Assembly: GCA_030267965.1 (NCBI GenBank)
Contig: BRYA01000208.1
Coordinates: 38,759-92,272 of the forward strand
Direction of reading: 5' to 3'
DNA from: Triparma columacea
Lineage: Eukaryota; Sar; Bolidophyceae; Parmales; Triparmaceae
DNA: 53,514 bases
Shown: positions 1 through 10,992 of the stretch, piece by piece
How positions within the stretch are numbered: position 1 is the stretch's first letter
How the letters are laid out: each line of letters starts with the position of its first letter
Made by a program: the position numbers and the translations under genes
The notes under the pieces: generated by a model
Database searches by the model: none
What the model was told of the DNA's origin: nothing
Seen by the model: the letters and a program-made list of their open reading frames with translations, nothing else

Positions 1-1438
1 CCCCCCCCCCAACACACCCACTACCACCGCCCCCCCCAAAATCCCCATCTCTCACCTTCTCCAGCACGAGTGCGCTCCTTTCCCCTCCCCCCGTTTCAAT
101 TTTCTCAAACGCCTTATTAGTAACAATCCCCCTCTCGTACTTAACCTTCCTAACGAACTGTCCCTCCGGCGCTCCCACAACCGTTGCTGCTAAGGTTGAG
201 AAGATTCCGTTAACCCTATCGTAGTTCTTAGCCTCCCTTGCCATGGAGTCAATGTTTGAGGTTACCTTCACTACGACCTGGGGTGATTTAACGTCACTTC
301 CACCCATGGTTACGGCGGGGGAGAGACTTAGGTCTGAGGGAGGGAAAGCTGTCGCGGTGTTTGTGGACTGGTAGCAGAAGTATATCCTGGACTTACCGGA
401 GGGGGACTTGAAGGAGGTGTTCTTTACGACGCAGTAGGTCTTTGAACCTACTTTTATTAGGGCATTGGAAAGGGGGGGGATCGTGAGGGCTTCGGGGGTG
501 GGGGTGGAGGTGGAGGTGGGGGTGGAAGGCTCTAGGGAGGTGGGGGGGGGAAGGGGGTTAGAGAGGTGGATAGGAGAGAATGTGTGAGTTCCAGGATGGG
601 AGGTGGGATATCTCTTCCCTGGAAGAATGAACCCCCCCCTCCCCATACCCAACTCACCCTTCTTCCTGCCGAACGGCACTGCGCTCCTAGCAACCTGTTT
701 CTTAACCCCCTTCCCCTCCTTCCCCTCCTTCCCCTCCTTCTCCCTCCCTCCTCCCCCCTTCCTCCCCCCCCCAAAGAATCCCGCCTTAACCTTCATCTTC
801 CCCAGCCTATACCTGCTCCCGCTGTCCGTCCTAACAACCGTACCCTCCTTAAGGTCTGTAGCTGTCTTACCCTTGAGCTTACTGCACTCAGAGGTAGTGA
901 TTATGTCACCGTCTGATATGGTGGGGTGGGAGGTTACGGAACCGCGAAGGATGCCACCGGGGAGCAACTCGAAATCAGTTATTGTTGGTTGGGCGTAGAG
1001 GAATGTTGATGTTCTAAGGAGGTTAGGGTTGGAAGATTGTCTAAGGTTGAGGTTTGGGGTATGTGCTATTTGAGGTGATATTTGAGGTGATATTTGAGGT
1101 GATGTTTTAGGTGATATTCCTCGATGTATCGCTAGTGGTGTGAAAGCATGTGTGAAAGCCTGTGTGAAAGATAAACAGAGGAAGCTAGTCAATACACATA
1201 TATATATGGTATATATTATCAGTGTAAGTCTGCTTGTAAGCTTTGTCGTTAGGGTTAGTAGGGATATCGAGTGCGATTGAAGATGTGTGTTGGGTGATTC
1301 TTCGACAGGGTAAAGTGTTGACCTACTAGGCTTGTTGTTGTCATGTGTTTGTTCCTCAGTATGGTCGTTTGGCAGCCATTTCCTCCTTGCTGGCGTTATA
1401 TCATTGCGCGTGTCTCCGAAATGCACGTCGCATATCAT
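1..1438 (-). CDS. Putative plastid-targeted protein, 3' end beyond the window edge
   Basis: The minus strand is open from an ATG at 1438 to the window edge. Coding exons are best placed at roughly 1250..658 and 531..56. The junction is phase 1 (GTGAGT donor at 657, pyrimidine-rich CTCCCTAG acceptor at 532), and another GTGAGA donor lies at 55. A hydrophobic segment (LIIYTIYICVLTSFLCLSF) ends in TQAFTHAF, which resembles the signal-peptide/transit-peptide junction of proteins imported into complex red plastids. The mature part contains TDFELLPGGILRGSV, a Gly/Lys/Glu-rich linker (about 725-775), then KVGSKTYCVVKNTSF and a mixed alpha/beta region. I do not recognise the family. The true start is unsure: the ATG at 1438 puts about 60 residues before the signal-like segment, so a 5' intron or a later start is possible. 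Plastid location is inference. Confidence 0.6.
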   Translation of the reverse strand, partial: MICDVHFGDTRNDITPARRKWLPNDHTEEQTHDNNKPSRSTLYPVEESPNTHLQSHSISLLTLTTKLTSRLTLIIYTIYICVLTSFLCLSFTQAFTHAFTPLAIHRGISPKTSPQISPQISPQIAHTPNLNLRQSSNPNLLRTSTFLYAQPTITDFELLPGGILRGSVTSHPTISDGDIITTSECSKLKGKTATDLKEGTVVRTDSGSRYRLGKMKVKAGFFGGGRKGGGGREKEGKEGKEGKGVKKQVARSAVPFGRKKGELGMGRGGFILPGKRYPTSHPGTHTFSPIHLSNPLPPPTSLEPSTPTSTSTPTPEALTIPPLSNALIKVGSKTYCVVKNTSFKSPSGKSRIYFCYQSTNTATAFPPSDLSLSPAVTMGGSDVKSPQVVVKVTSNIDSMAREAKNYDRVNGIFSTLAATVVGAPEGQFVRKVKYERGIVTNKAFEKIETGGGERSALVLEKVRDGDFGGGGGSGCVGGG

Positions 1439-2149
1439 AAGGTAATCTGCATTGTGGGCTATTTACATCAGCGGAACAAACAACATTCAACATCTCAAAG
1501 ACTTTGCGACCACACTCCTTCCTTCCTTCCTTACCTGCATCATCAAATGTGTGTGCGAGGAGGGGAGAATAACGACGGATATCGAATGCGATTGAAGATA
1601 CTTGGAGAGAGTTGAGCCGTAGCTGGCGTCTTAGGAGCTTGTTGTTTCCTCTTACAAAGGGTGAAATGTTCAAAATGTCGTACCCACACCTAATATATTG
1701 TAATATATACGATATGAGTGCTATAAATCTAGCGTAAAACAATATTTCAGATTGAAATGGATTCACAAAATGTCAACAAAATTGATGAGGTTGTTTTCAA
1801 CTTTAACCTTTGAAGACATTTCCTGATACATTCAGTCACGTGACTGTGTGTGAAAATTTAATATTCAAGTCGCACATTCAAATGAAGACGAACCCATCCA
1901 CAATATTGCCATTCGCATCGAAAGAAAGAAGTTAATGAATGTTAAAGTATGATTTTGGACTCATTGAACGCAGAACTCATATTTTTTGGGAGTCAATTGC
2001 TCTCTCCCCACCAATACTATCGTGAGTGTTCGTCTCTCCAACTATCACCTCGTAAATTTTCCACAAAGCACATCCAAATCCTCTCATATCCACATAAATC
2101 CCACCCCCCCCTTAAAGTAAACAAAGGATACTAATAAAGATACTAAACA
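1439..2149. other. Intergenic spacer with a CACGTG palindrome
   Basis: No convincing gene is seen; the open frames here lack family resemblance. A perfect 14-base palindrome, CAGTCACGTGACTG, occupies 1833-1846 and contains a G-box/E-box core about 300 bp upstream of the secreted START-domain gene. A regulatory role is only a possibility. Confidence 0.35.
1577..1660. repeat. Diverged direct repeat of 1262-1345
   Basis: A 22-base stretch at 1577-1598 (gatatcgaatgcgattgaag and on) matches 1262-1283 with one mismatch. Similarity continues weakly downstream, for example cttgttgtt at about 1637 and 1331. The left copy lies in the 5' part of the minus-strand gene. No terminal structure was seen. 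Confidence 0.45.
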
Positions 2150-3263
2150 ATGTTCTGCAATCTCCACGTCCTCCACGTCCTCCTTTTATCCCTTCTCCTT
2201 GCCTCGGCTCTAGGTAAGCGCCCCTCTAGCCACCCTCATCAGGGCAAGCTCGCACCCTACGAGCCAGGCACTGTACCTATTGACCTATCAAAGGACGACG
2301 AGAGAAAATTGAGCAAAGGAGAGCCCGGTAAGTAGGAATGTCTTCCCGTGAGCGAGGATTTGGAGAACAAAAATGGAGAGCAGAGGATTCTCTTTGAGGA
2401 TTCCTCAACATCAGGTCGACATCAGCTCAACAACCTTTGTCAAGTCAGAGCTCATTTATACATCACGGCAAATTCGTGGTCCTTTGATAACGGTGTGGTG
2501 CCACTGGCGGGGGAGATTTGGTGGAAGTATGGAGAAGATTGTCAGTTGGACTCGAGTAGGAGGAAGAGGGGTGTTGAAGTCCACAAAAACCCCTTTGCTG
2601 ACATCCTTGGGGTCGTTGAAGCGCTGTTGTGTCACCTCCCTTCACCGTGCTAACCTCCCCTTCCTCTCCTCCTCTCTCTCTCGCTCTCTCTCTCTCTTTC
2701 TCCCCCATCTCCTCCCAGTTATGAAGCAGATCCCCTCCGCCGACCCTAACATAAAGGGTGGTCGTGCCCTCTGCGTCCAGGACATAGAATCCCCCATCTC
2801 CGACGTCTGGTCCCAGATCCTCTCCTTCAACTCCTACGTCGGCAAGGTCCCCAAGCTCAAGACCAGTTCCATCTACGAGCAGAAGGAGCTCGAGGGCGGG
2901 AACAGGAAGAACATCAAGGTAAAGATGGTCATCGGCGTCATGCCCGGCTACAAATACGAGTGCTACTACGACCACGTCCTCCACCGCGACTCCAAGTCCC
3001 TAACCTGGAGGCTGGACTACTCCAAGTACTCAGACTTTGACGACGTCTCCGGGCACTGGAACCTAGACCCGCTGTCGGAGAGGCGGACGAGGGTGTACTA
3101 CGCGTGCGACCTTAAGATGAAGGGGAAGGTACCGGGACCGGTCATGAACATACTTAGCAAGAAGGCACTGAAGGAAGCCACGGGGTGGGTTAAGAGGGAA
3201 AGCGAAAAGGCAACTAAGGGAAGGGGGGCAGAGGCACCGGAAGGGGCCATGCCGCAGGCGTAG
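2150..3263 (+). CDS. Secreted START/SRPBCC (COQ10-like) domain protein
   Basis: There are two exons, 2150..2327 and 2719..3263, joined in phase 1 (GTAAGT donor; polypyrimidine tract and CTCCCAG acceptor), giving 240 aa. Residues 1-22 (MFCNLHVLHVLLLSLLLASA) are a signal peptide. After the junction the sequence GRALCVQDIESPISDVWSQI, then a KVPK stretch, and later TWRLDYSKYSDFDDVSGHWN fits the polyketide cyclase/COQ10 START fold: an N-terminal strand with P-DVW, a YE pair and a paired-strand W/Y/D pattern. Such domains bind lipids or quinones in a hydrophobic cavity; the ligand cannot be read from sequence. The C-terminus is Lys/Ala-rich. Delivery is to the secretory pathway, or possibly the plastid, though no Phe motif follows the signal. 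A downstream Met at 2721 also lies in frame but would omit the signal exon. Confidence 0.78.
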
Positions 3264-3403
3264 ATGGGAAGCGGCGGAGGGGGGGAGGGGGGGAGGGGAG
3301 GAGGCGGAAGGAAAACAAAAGCAGGCCCATTTGTATAAAAAAACAGCCCTTTTCCACCCCCCCCACCCCCCCCAACTCGCCCCCCCTCCCTTCCCACTCC
3401 CCT

Positions 3404-6172
3404 CTACCTCCCGTCGTTGAATCCAACCCAGTCGTTGGTGTTCTTCTGCTTAGGTACCTTCTTATCATAAGGCCACATGAACTTAGCCCTCTCAACCATA
3501 GTAACGTCCGCCACCCCCCAAATGCACAGCAGCGCCAGCACCTTATCGTACGCCGACGGGTACATCTTGTGGTGGTGCCCGTCCTGGCACATCCCGAGTA
3601 TGGCGATGGAGCTTATGATCTCAACGAACTCGCAGAACCCCGCCTGCTCGCTCGGGACCTGGACCTTATCCCCCTCATGAGGTGCGTGTTTCCCCCCCGT
3701 TCGAGTGTACAGGGTGTTCGTGTCAGCGGTCTGAACGTTGTGAGGACCGGGGGCGTTGGCGCGGGCGCGGAGGGCCTCGTCGATGGAAACGTTGGAACCG
3801 AGACTGGACGTCTTTATTAGGCTACCGGAACGCTCCCTGAACTCCTGCTCGCGGACGCGCTCCTGGGCGGCGCGGCTTCCCACGGGCTTGAATGCCGGGC
3901 TCCCCGTGATGGTGCTCCCAGGGCCTTTCTTGGTGGGGGTGCGGGGCTTCCCGCCGAGGACGTGGGTCTTGTTGGCCATGGGGTGGGGCTTGACGGTCGT
4001 CTTGGGAGGCGCGAAACCCTTCAGCTTGAACCTGTGGTGCACGACCCTCTTGTACGTCCGGAGTATGTTGTTCTTGGTGACGATCTCGTTCAGGCCGTAG
4101 TCCTCGCAGAAGCGGAGGATCCCGGCAGTGTGGATGGTGTAGACCTGGTTGCCTTTGGCCTTGCCAGGCTTTCCAGCCTCGGGTGCCAACATGGGGAGGT
4201 TCGTCACGCCCTCGAAGAGCGCCCTTTCTGACGACTGTGCGACCCCGGGGAACGCAAGCTCCTCGGGTAACGGTTTGTGGGTCCCGAATTCCGTCACCAC
4301 ACCCTCCTCGTCAAACGTTGCGGGAACGCGGTTGGCCAAGTCTTGGGCGTAGTGGAGGAAGACCCTCCATAAATTTGGCAGGTACGCGTTGAGCAGCAGG
4401 GTGATCCTCCCGTCCTTGACCAACGGATCCCTGGAGGCGCACTTCTCGTGGTCAGTCTCGCCCATGTGGAAGTAGTAAATGGGGACGATTACCTCGTGGA
4501 GGAAGAGCTCCATGGCATCCGTTGCGGAGCGCTGGAATATGTCAGAGTACGCCCTATCGCAGAGGACGAGGAGGAAGGTGTAGAACTCGGGGAAGGAGGC
4601 GTTCTTGCCGTCCACTTCCTTTCCGGCCTCAAGCCTGGGGAGGAACGAAGTGACGACCGAAGGTTGCGTTAGTTTGATCCGAAAATATGTGCGAGGATGG
4701 GTCTATGTTTTTTGCCCTTGCTTTCCAGGCTCATAATTTGCTCTCGCCTTCTTCATGATGTACCGATTTTCGCTTCTCCTTTGTTCTCACCTGAGGACCT
4801 TCCTCCAGACTTCGGTGGGGTCAAATTTCTTCACATTGTCCTTAGGTCCGAGGTGGGTGTTAACGAGGTCGATGTCGTCCATGAAGGAGAGCCAGTTTTC
4901 GTACTCCATCTGTCCCTTCTTGTTGGAATACCTGTTGAAAACTGAGATAACGACCTCCCCTGCCCAGTCGCCCTTGATGTGGGGAACGTCCACTTTCGCG
5001 TTGGGGTGGGGTGGCTCCGCCATGACCCTATCCAAAGCAATGAGCTGCCCCCTGAGCAAAAAACTGAGGGTCATTGGGTGCTCCTTCTCTTCGTCTACGA
5101 GCTTCTTGATAAGCCCCATCCTCTTCTTCTTCCAGGTCTCCAAGGCAGCGTCTCCCTTCTTTGCCGGCTTTTTATTCTCCCGAACGGCCGCGGGGGATGC
5201 TGGGTCCGCCAGGGCCTTCAAGGCATCGGGGGTCATTGCGCTACTCAGCCTTCTTCGGAGAGTGGACGTGTTCTGCATCGCCAACTGGGCCTCCTCCTCC
5301 GACGCCCTTCTCGATCTATTGAGTAAATCCTTGACCGCATTCTCTCTGTCCTCAGTTTCGCCCTCCACTGTGCCCAGCTCGCTCTTCTTCTTCTTTTTCT
5401 TCTTCTCCTTGATCGAGGTCTGCGATGAGCGGATTAGAATGATGGTTAGCAATTCGGATTAGAATGATGGTTGAGGGGCAAAGGAGGGGGGATATAGAAG
5501 GTGGGGACATCTGTAGATTTCGCAGATGGTCTCCAACGCCATTGCTGTGAGCTCGTCGCTTTGCTCCTCGCTTTGCTCCTCGCACTCCCTCACCTCGTCT
5601 GCTCCCTGAAGGCCGCCAGGAGGAGGCAATCCGGATAGCCCCTCTGAAGGTTGAGGGATGGGGGCGCCCCCACTTCCCATTGCGTAGCCTTTCTTTGTTC
5701 GCTTCATAAGTGAGACCAACCAGTTCTGGCGCTCCTCTCGGGACTTCGCACAGATACTGAAGAGGCGGCGATGAGGGTGCGATATCCAAAATTCGTAGCA
5801 ATCCTTTATTGCGTTGTCGCTGTGATTCTCGAAGAATTGCGCGTTCTCCGGGGGGACTTTGATCTGGCACCCATCAAGAGGAATGACCCCGAGAGGCTTC
5901 TCATCAGTCGGCTCGGCAAAGTAGTACACAATCTGCTGCTTCACCTCGAAGTACCTCCGAGTCCAACTGTGCCGGCTGTCCCCCTTCTTCCACATGTAGG
6001 TCCCGCCCCTCCCCGCTTCAGAGTCGGGGATGGAAGACAGATCATCCTTTAGAATGGGCCTCGAGGACGTCTCCTTCCCCTCATTATCCAGTGATATCAT
6101 GACTCCATCGAAGTGATTGTCCGATCCTTCGCTTCTTTGCACCCAAGATGGGACCTCAGCAAACGTTGTCAT
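3404..6172 (-). CDS. PH-domain protein, multi-exon
   Basis: There are three exons (6172..5594, 5419..4791, 4634..3404) with consistent phases, giving about 812 aa. Residues about 57-158 are a pleckstrin homology domain: TYMWKKG, SWTRRYFEV, FAEPTDEKPLGVIPL and the closing helix REERQNWLVSLMK with the invariant Trp. This domain usually binds phosphoinositides or proteins at membranes. Exon 2 starts with a poly-Lys patch and contains a charged helical region and a domain ending FDPTEVWRKVL. Exon 3 holds a conserved-looking alpha-helical region (YTFLLVLCDRAYSDIFQ; VYTIHTAGILRFCEDYGLNE) and ends at DWVGFNDGR. I do not recognise those regions; a regulatory or trafficking role is inference. An alternative start at 6268 adds 32 residues. 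Intron 1 carries unusual short repeats at both ends. Confidence 0.7.
5430..5472. repeat. 18-bp direct repeat inside an intron
   Basis: CGGATTAGAATGATGGTT occurs at 5430-5447 and 5455-5472, just upstream of the 3' splice site of intron 1 of the PH gene. The other end of the same intron (about 5548-5590) carries a 13-bp tandem unit, read on the + strand as CTCGCTTTGCTCC. Confidence 0.85.
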
Positions 6173-6764
6173 TTCCGGAGAACTATGTGGGGACTGAAAA
6201 TTGAGCTCTAAACTGTTCACGATCTTCTCGGTGAGGGGGGGGTTGGTTAGATTTCTTGGGATGATCAAAGGTTGGGGGCGAGGGGGGGCGGGGGGGACGT
6301 CGAATGGGAGAGAAGGGGCAGGGTAACGGGCGGAAGAGGGTCGCTAATGATATAGTGGCACTCACTCAAATATTGCCAGTTACTCATCAACTTCCAACCT
6401 TCCAACCTGTTTTTAACAGCAAGTTCTTGACCCCACATTCTGATTTGTTGTGTCCTTTACGTCTTTAATAAATTCAACATGCGGAACATCTCTTGAGCTC
6501 GCCCTGCTCACCACCACTTTCGATAGCGTTGACGCAGGTTTGAGATATTTACCCAACCAATTTATTGCCAGTCGGCGCCCTTGTGCTTTCAGCGCAACAT
6601 TTCCTTTCGTATCCTAACGCTGCTCTCCCTCCTCCCATTTTTTTGCCGTTTGGCCCTTCTATTATGCGTGCTCAGTCTCTCCAAAAGAAAAATCCATTCA
6701 ACTCCTCCTTGTCGCCAAATTCGACCCAAAACTATCTTCCTTTTGTCTCCCCTTCTTTTGACAA
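6173..6764. other. Divergent promoter region between PH and TMEM181-like genes
   Basis: The spacer is pyrimidine-rich toward the right end, with no gene seen. It must hold both 5' UTRs and promoters of the two divergent genes. I see no recognisable core promoter motif. Confidence 0.4.
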
Positions 6765-8480
6765 ATGGAGAATTTGGCGTGAGTATATCGCCCCATTCGC
6801 CTCATATTTTCTCTCCCCGTACCATCTTCGGCCGTATCTGTCCCCCAGACTCCACCCTCTCCTTACACAAAGCTCAAACCAACCCTTCACCTAAACCCTC
6901 GTCTTCCCCAATGATGCACTTCTCTTCGCTTCCTCGACAGGTATGGCGCTGTTCGCATCGAGTCTGCCAAGTTTGGCAAACGAGGGGTGTGTTTGACTGC
7001 GGTTAGTTTCTTCGTCGCCTTTGCCCTCTGCTGTTTCCTAGGCATGGCCGGGCCAGAAGTCTTTGTGACAAAGAGTGGAATCGCACATTTAAACGTGAAC
7101 AGGAGGGGGATAGAGACCTCGGTCTGGAATGGGAACTTGATCAACCTGCACCGCGAGAACCAACTCCTTTGGCTGACTTGCACTCTTACTCGCCCCCCTT
7201 CAATCGAGACCAGCTTGGGCTTTGAATATGAGCAGCAAATCACCCTCGACGTTCTTGGGACAGACGAGGAGATCAGCACACGAGGTGGTTCTGCCAATTT
7301 CCCAACTATTTTCAAGGTGTATTTGGGGGGCAAGAACGTCACCCGACTCGTCAAGTTCCCCGCGGGGGCTGAGAAGAGCAACCCCATAACGATCTTCAAT
7401 ATGCACTCTGTCCAGTTTGAAAACTACAAAGTCAAGGCCGAATTCTATTCTCCGGGTCATCTCTTGGACGAAGCTGGGCATGCAAGCGAGGTGGACCATC
7501 AGTTGACGGCTCAGTTTGACCTCACTTATGTGAACAAGGAATACACGGGCTTTGAGATGTCTTGGAAGTATGCGTTCGTGGTAATCACCGTGCTCGCCAT
7601 GTGGAGCCCAAGGTTGAACCGAGGCGGCCTGCTCTCGAGGTCAAGGATATTCACCTCGTGCAGCCTGGTCTTTGAGGGCTTCTTCACCAAGCTCTGCGGG
7701 ACGTCAACCAAGATATGGAGCTACCAGCAGAAGTGGGTATCCGTCCTCCTTGTTCTACTCTTTTTCTTCAACGACCCCCTAATTTACTTTGAGATTTACA
7801 ACACCAAGGTAGGAGGAGAAGTCCTGGGAGGGATTTACATTGGCTTCATGGCCCTCTTTGTTACGACTTTGATGCTCTTCTGGCTTTGCGCGCTAGACGA
7901 GACGAGGGCTCAGGGTTCCATGTCCGCGGCAAACAACCGGAGGAAGAAGGGATGCAAGAAGCACGCTGGCAAGATCGCCTTCCTCTTTGCCTTCTGGCTG
8001 TACCTCGTCATCACGTACTCGTACATCAGGATGCGGGAAAGGGGCGATGTGAGCTACGAGGCGGTGCAGGAAGGCGACAGGTTTGTCGCGGCCTCCGTGA
8101 TCGGGAGCCTCTTCATCCTCGCCTACGCTCTCTGGTTCCTCTTTTACACCTTCAGAGCGGTGGCGGTCATTCGGCAGCTCCCTCCACCCTTTCTATTCAT
8201 CTTCCTCATCACCTTCTTCACATTCGTGGCTACTGTTGTAGGGATCTTCATCGCCGCCATGTACCCCCTCCCCGGGGCAGCCGTGGACTTCCTTGGAATG
8301 TACAGTTTGTACAACCTCTACATTTGGACCATGGCCTTCGTCTACGCTCCTTTGAAGAGCGGGGGCGATAATGAGGATGGGAGCTTCGGAGATTTCTCAA
8401 TGAGCGTGAGCAGTGGTGAAAATGAGGGGATCAACGATGGGGGGGTAGGCGCGGACGAATTGGATGACATGCAATTGTAG
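6765..8480 (+). CDS. TMEM181/Wntless-like seven-TM protein
   Basis: A 14-nt first exon (6765..6778, encoding MENL plus two bases) is joined to 6941..8480 (GTGAGT donor, CGACAG acceptor), giving 517 aa. After a short cytosolic segment (RIESAKFGKRG) comes one TM (LTAVSFFVAFALCCFLG), a luminal beta-rich domain of about 170 residues resembling the GOLD-like domain of GOST proteins (with the glycosylation sequon KNVTRL), and then seven hydrophobic segments from WKYAFVVITVLAMW to YSLYNLYIWTMAFVYAPL. The order N-tail, TM, luminal domain, seven TM is that of TMEM181 and Wntless, which act in Golgi/endosome trafficking. The acidic C-tail (GGVGADELDDMQL) may carry sorting signals. The assignment is from topology and overall resemblance. 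Confidence 0.75.
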
Positions 8481-8565
8481 GTATAGGTAATAACTACAAA
8501 TATTTTGAACGAACAACAAAAAAAAATCTATTGTGCAGTTGGGGTTAAGGGTTTCTATCAACCAA

Positions 8566-8585
8566 TCGTCGTCGTCGTCGTCGTC
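8566..8585. repeat. (TCG)n trinucleotide run
   Basis: About 6.5 units of TCG lie in the spacer between convergent genes, 86 bp after the TMEM181-like stop codon. Confidence 0.85.
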
Positions 8586-8596
8586 ATATAGTAGGA

Positions 8597-9223
8597 TCAT
8601 ATGCAGGAGAACACTCCCCAAGGATACGTCTGCGAGCACAAGGAGCGAAGCGGGAGCGAAGCGACGACAAACAGAAGGGGTTAGGGGGGTGAGATCTGGA
8701 GTGCATGTGCATTATCTCTCGCCACCGTTGGATTCTTATGGTCGTAGCTAGCTTCACTTCGTAGCTTCACTTCTTCGCTCGTCTCACTACATCTCACCTC
8801 GCCAAACGGACCCAAACAAGTTTCATAAACAAGTTTGTAAGAATCTGTGGCGTTGGTACAAGATCCATCAGTGCTACTGTAGAAGGTCCTTGTGAGAGTC
8901 CTCTCATTGCAGACATCCATCATATCAAAATCGCCCCAGACCTCTCCATTGTCATCAGGGAATTGCTCTTGCGGATTGTAGCACTTTGACTCTGGAACTG
9001 CGAGGTTGTGTTAGAGTGTATCCAAAGAAATTTTACGACCGCTCCTAATATCAGACATCGTATCCTTATTCTCACCATCGTACGTTATCGATTGTGCTGA
9101 TTTATCGCACAATTCTGTCTTCGAACAATCGACACAGAGTTCCTGTGTGAGTGTTTTGTCCGCGCAAAGAGCAACTGGAATAAGAGCGAAGAGCAATGGT
9201 GCAAACATTACGCGTGGTGACAT
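8597..9223 (-). CDS. Small secreted cysteine-containing protein
   Basis: Proposed exons are 9223..9076, 8997..8798 and 8629..8597, about 126 aa. Residues 1-20 (MSPRVMFAPLLFALIPVALC) are a signal peptide. Cys pairs follow (ELCVDCSKTELC; VPESKCYNPQEQFP; MDVCNERTLTRTFY; GSCTNATDSYKLVYETC), with a sequon at NAT, consistent with a disulfide-stabilised extracellular domain. Junctions 1 and 2 keep phase. The third exon (TYPWGVFSCI then stop) is short and less certain; without it the frame runs to 8681. The last intron has complementary GAGCGAAG/CTTCGCTC tracts near its two ends. The family is not recognised. Confidence 0.6.
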
Positions 9224-9325
9224 GAATTGCGTTGGAGGGTGCGTTGGAGGTTATCTGGGAGGTGATGTCAAAGTGGTGTCAAAAAAGAAGATCAAGAAAT
9301 TAAAAACTGGGTTCTTCCGTGATAC

Positions 9326-10944
9326 ATGGCTCCTTTTTCTCGTGTCTCTGTCGTTATAACGGCGATGTTTTTGGCATTTCTTATCCAAATTCCCCATACT
9401 TTCGGCGAGAAAGAGAAGAAGACCTCTAAAATTGAGCATGTCGTTGTGTTGATGTTGGAGAACAGGGCATTCGACCATATGTTGGGGTATTTGACCAACA
9501 TCAATCCCGATGTTGACGGGTGTACGCCTGAGACTTGCACTAATCCGACTGATCCCGAAGATCCCAACTCCATTGATATCCCTTTCACATATAATGCCGT
9601 TTACCAGCAAGGTGAGGGGTGAGGGAGGTGGAATGGGCCGGGTATATAGAAAGTTACTCACTTACACTGCCCCGTTCTTCCCCCAAACCAGCTGACCCTT
9701 GTCACTCAATCGAGTGCACGACCCGTCAAATCTTCGGCACCTCCGACTCCACCGTTCCCCCCACCAACCGTGGTTTCGTCCTTGATTACAGCGCCGCAAC
9801 CGGTAACTCCACATACGGCGCCCAGATAATGGACGATTTCCACCCCAGCCACGTCCCCGCCATCTACAACCTTTCCCTCGAGTACGCAGTCTACGACGGT
9901 TGGTACGCTTCCGTCCCAGGTCCGACCATGGTGAACCGCGCATACGCCGCCAGCGCTACGTCCAACGGCATGGGATACAACGACCCAAAGAGGGAGGTTG
10001 TAGGCCTGCCCCAGAAGACAATGTTCGAGCAGCTGCTGGAGATGGGATTGGACTATAGGGTTTACTTCCAACAGTTTCCCTCAGTCCTCCAGCACAAGGG
10101 CCTCAGAGGTCGTGGGCACCTTTCCAAGTTCCGCCAGCTTCACCGCTTCTTCTCCGACGCCTCCTCCGGTTCCCTCCCCCCCTTCAGTTGGCTTGAGCCC
10201 GGTTACTTTGATGGTCCAGGTTTCTCCGCAACCGACCAGCACCCCGACCACGACGTGTCCTCAGGTGACGATTTGATCCGCCGCGTCTACAACGCCGTCC
10301 GCTCCTCACCCTCCTGGCCTACGACCGCCCTCGTTATAACCTACGACGAGCATGGAGGTTTCTACGACCACCGACCTCCCCCTCAGACGGCGCCTAGCCC
10401 GGACGGGATACCCTCAACTGACCCGCCGTTCGAATTCGACAGACTGGGGGTAAGGGTACCGACGGTTATCGTATCACCCTTGATCCCCAAGGGTACGGTC
10501 GTCCACGGTTCCGGTGGTGAGGACGGGTCGGGTGAGTACGAGCACAGCTCAATACCTGCTACAGTCGTTCACAAGATATTCCAACCCTCGGAAGGTAGGG
10601 AGGCGCCTACGTACCTGACGAAGAGGGATGAATGGGCTGCGACTTTCGAGGATGTCTTCAGCCTCAATGTACCAAGGGAGGACTGCCCGAAAGAGGCGCC
10701 AAAGGTTGAGGAACATAGGAAGAAATTTCCAGGACTTTTACCACCGCTGGATGGGAAAATGATGGTCTCGGATTTACAGGAAGAACTGGTAAGACTTGCA
10801 GCTGACCTGGAGATAGAGGGGAAATGCGGGAAGGATGTGAGTGTTTTGGAGGGGGAAAGAACAATGAAGAACGAGGGGGAGGCTGTGGAGTGGATCATGA
10901 GGAGGGTTGAAGAGTGTTTGGGGATGGTCTTGGAGAGGCAGTAG
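9326..10944 (+). CDS. Non-specific phospholipase C / phosphoesterase family protein
   Basis: Exons 9326..9611 and 9692..10944 join in phase 1 (CAAG|GTGAGG, AACCAG|CTGACC), giving 512 aa, the usual length for plant-type NPC. A signal peptide (TAMFLAFLIQIPHTFG) precedes the catalytic domain. Family motifs are clear: EHVVVLMLENRAFDHMLG near the start (metal-binding Glu-Asn), PGPTMVNRAYAASATS (the PNR block), VITYDEHGGFYDH (Asp/Glu/His metal ligands) and EYEHSSIPATV (catalytic His-Ser). Known members hydrolyse phosphatidylcholine and related lipids to diacylglycerol and a phospho-head group and take part in phosphate-starvation lipid turnover; the substrate here is not determined. It is secreted or in the lumen of the secretory path. 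The C-terminal 60 residues are charged and divergent. Confidence 0.9.
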
Positions 10945-10992
10945 AGGGGGGGTTCTAAATATTCGTCTTTTCATAATAAAATTAAGGTTTTC

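Noticed and set aside
532..998. Short open frames over the C- and G-rich tract at 530-780
   Set aside because: Homopolymer and purine/pyrimidine bias keep all frames open; the supported model is the minus-strand two-exon gene.
1240..1265. TTAGGG-like telomeric repeat
   Set aside because: Only one TTAGGG copy with flanking imperfect bases; no array.
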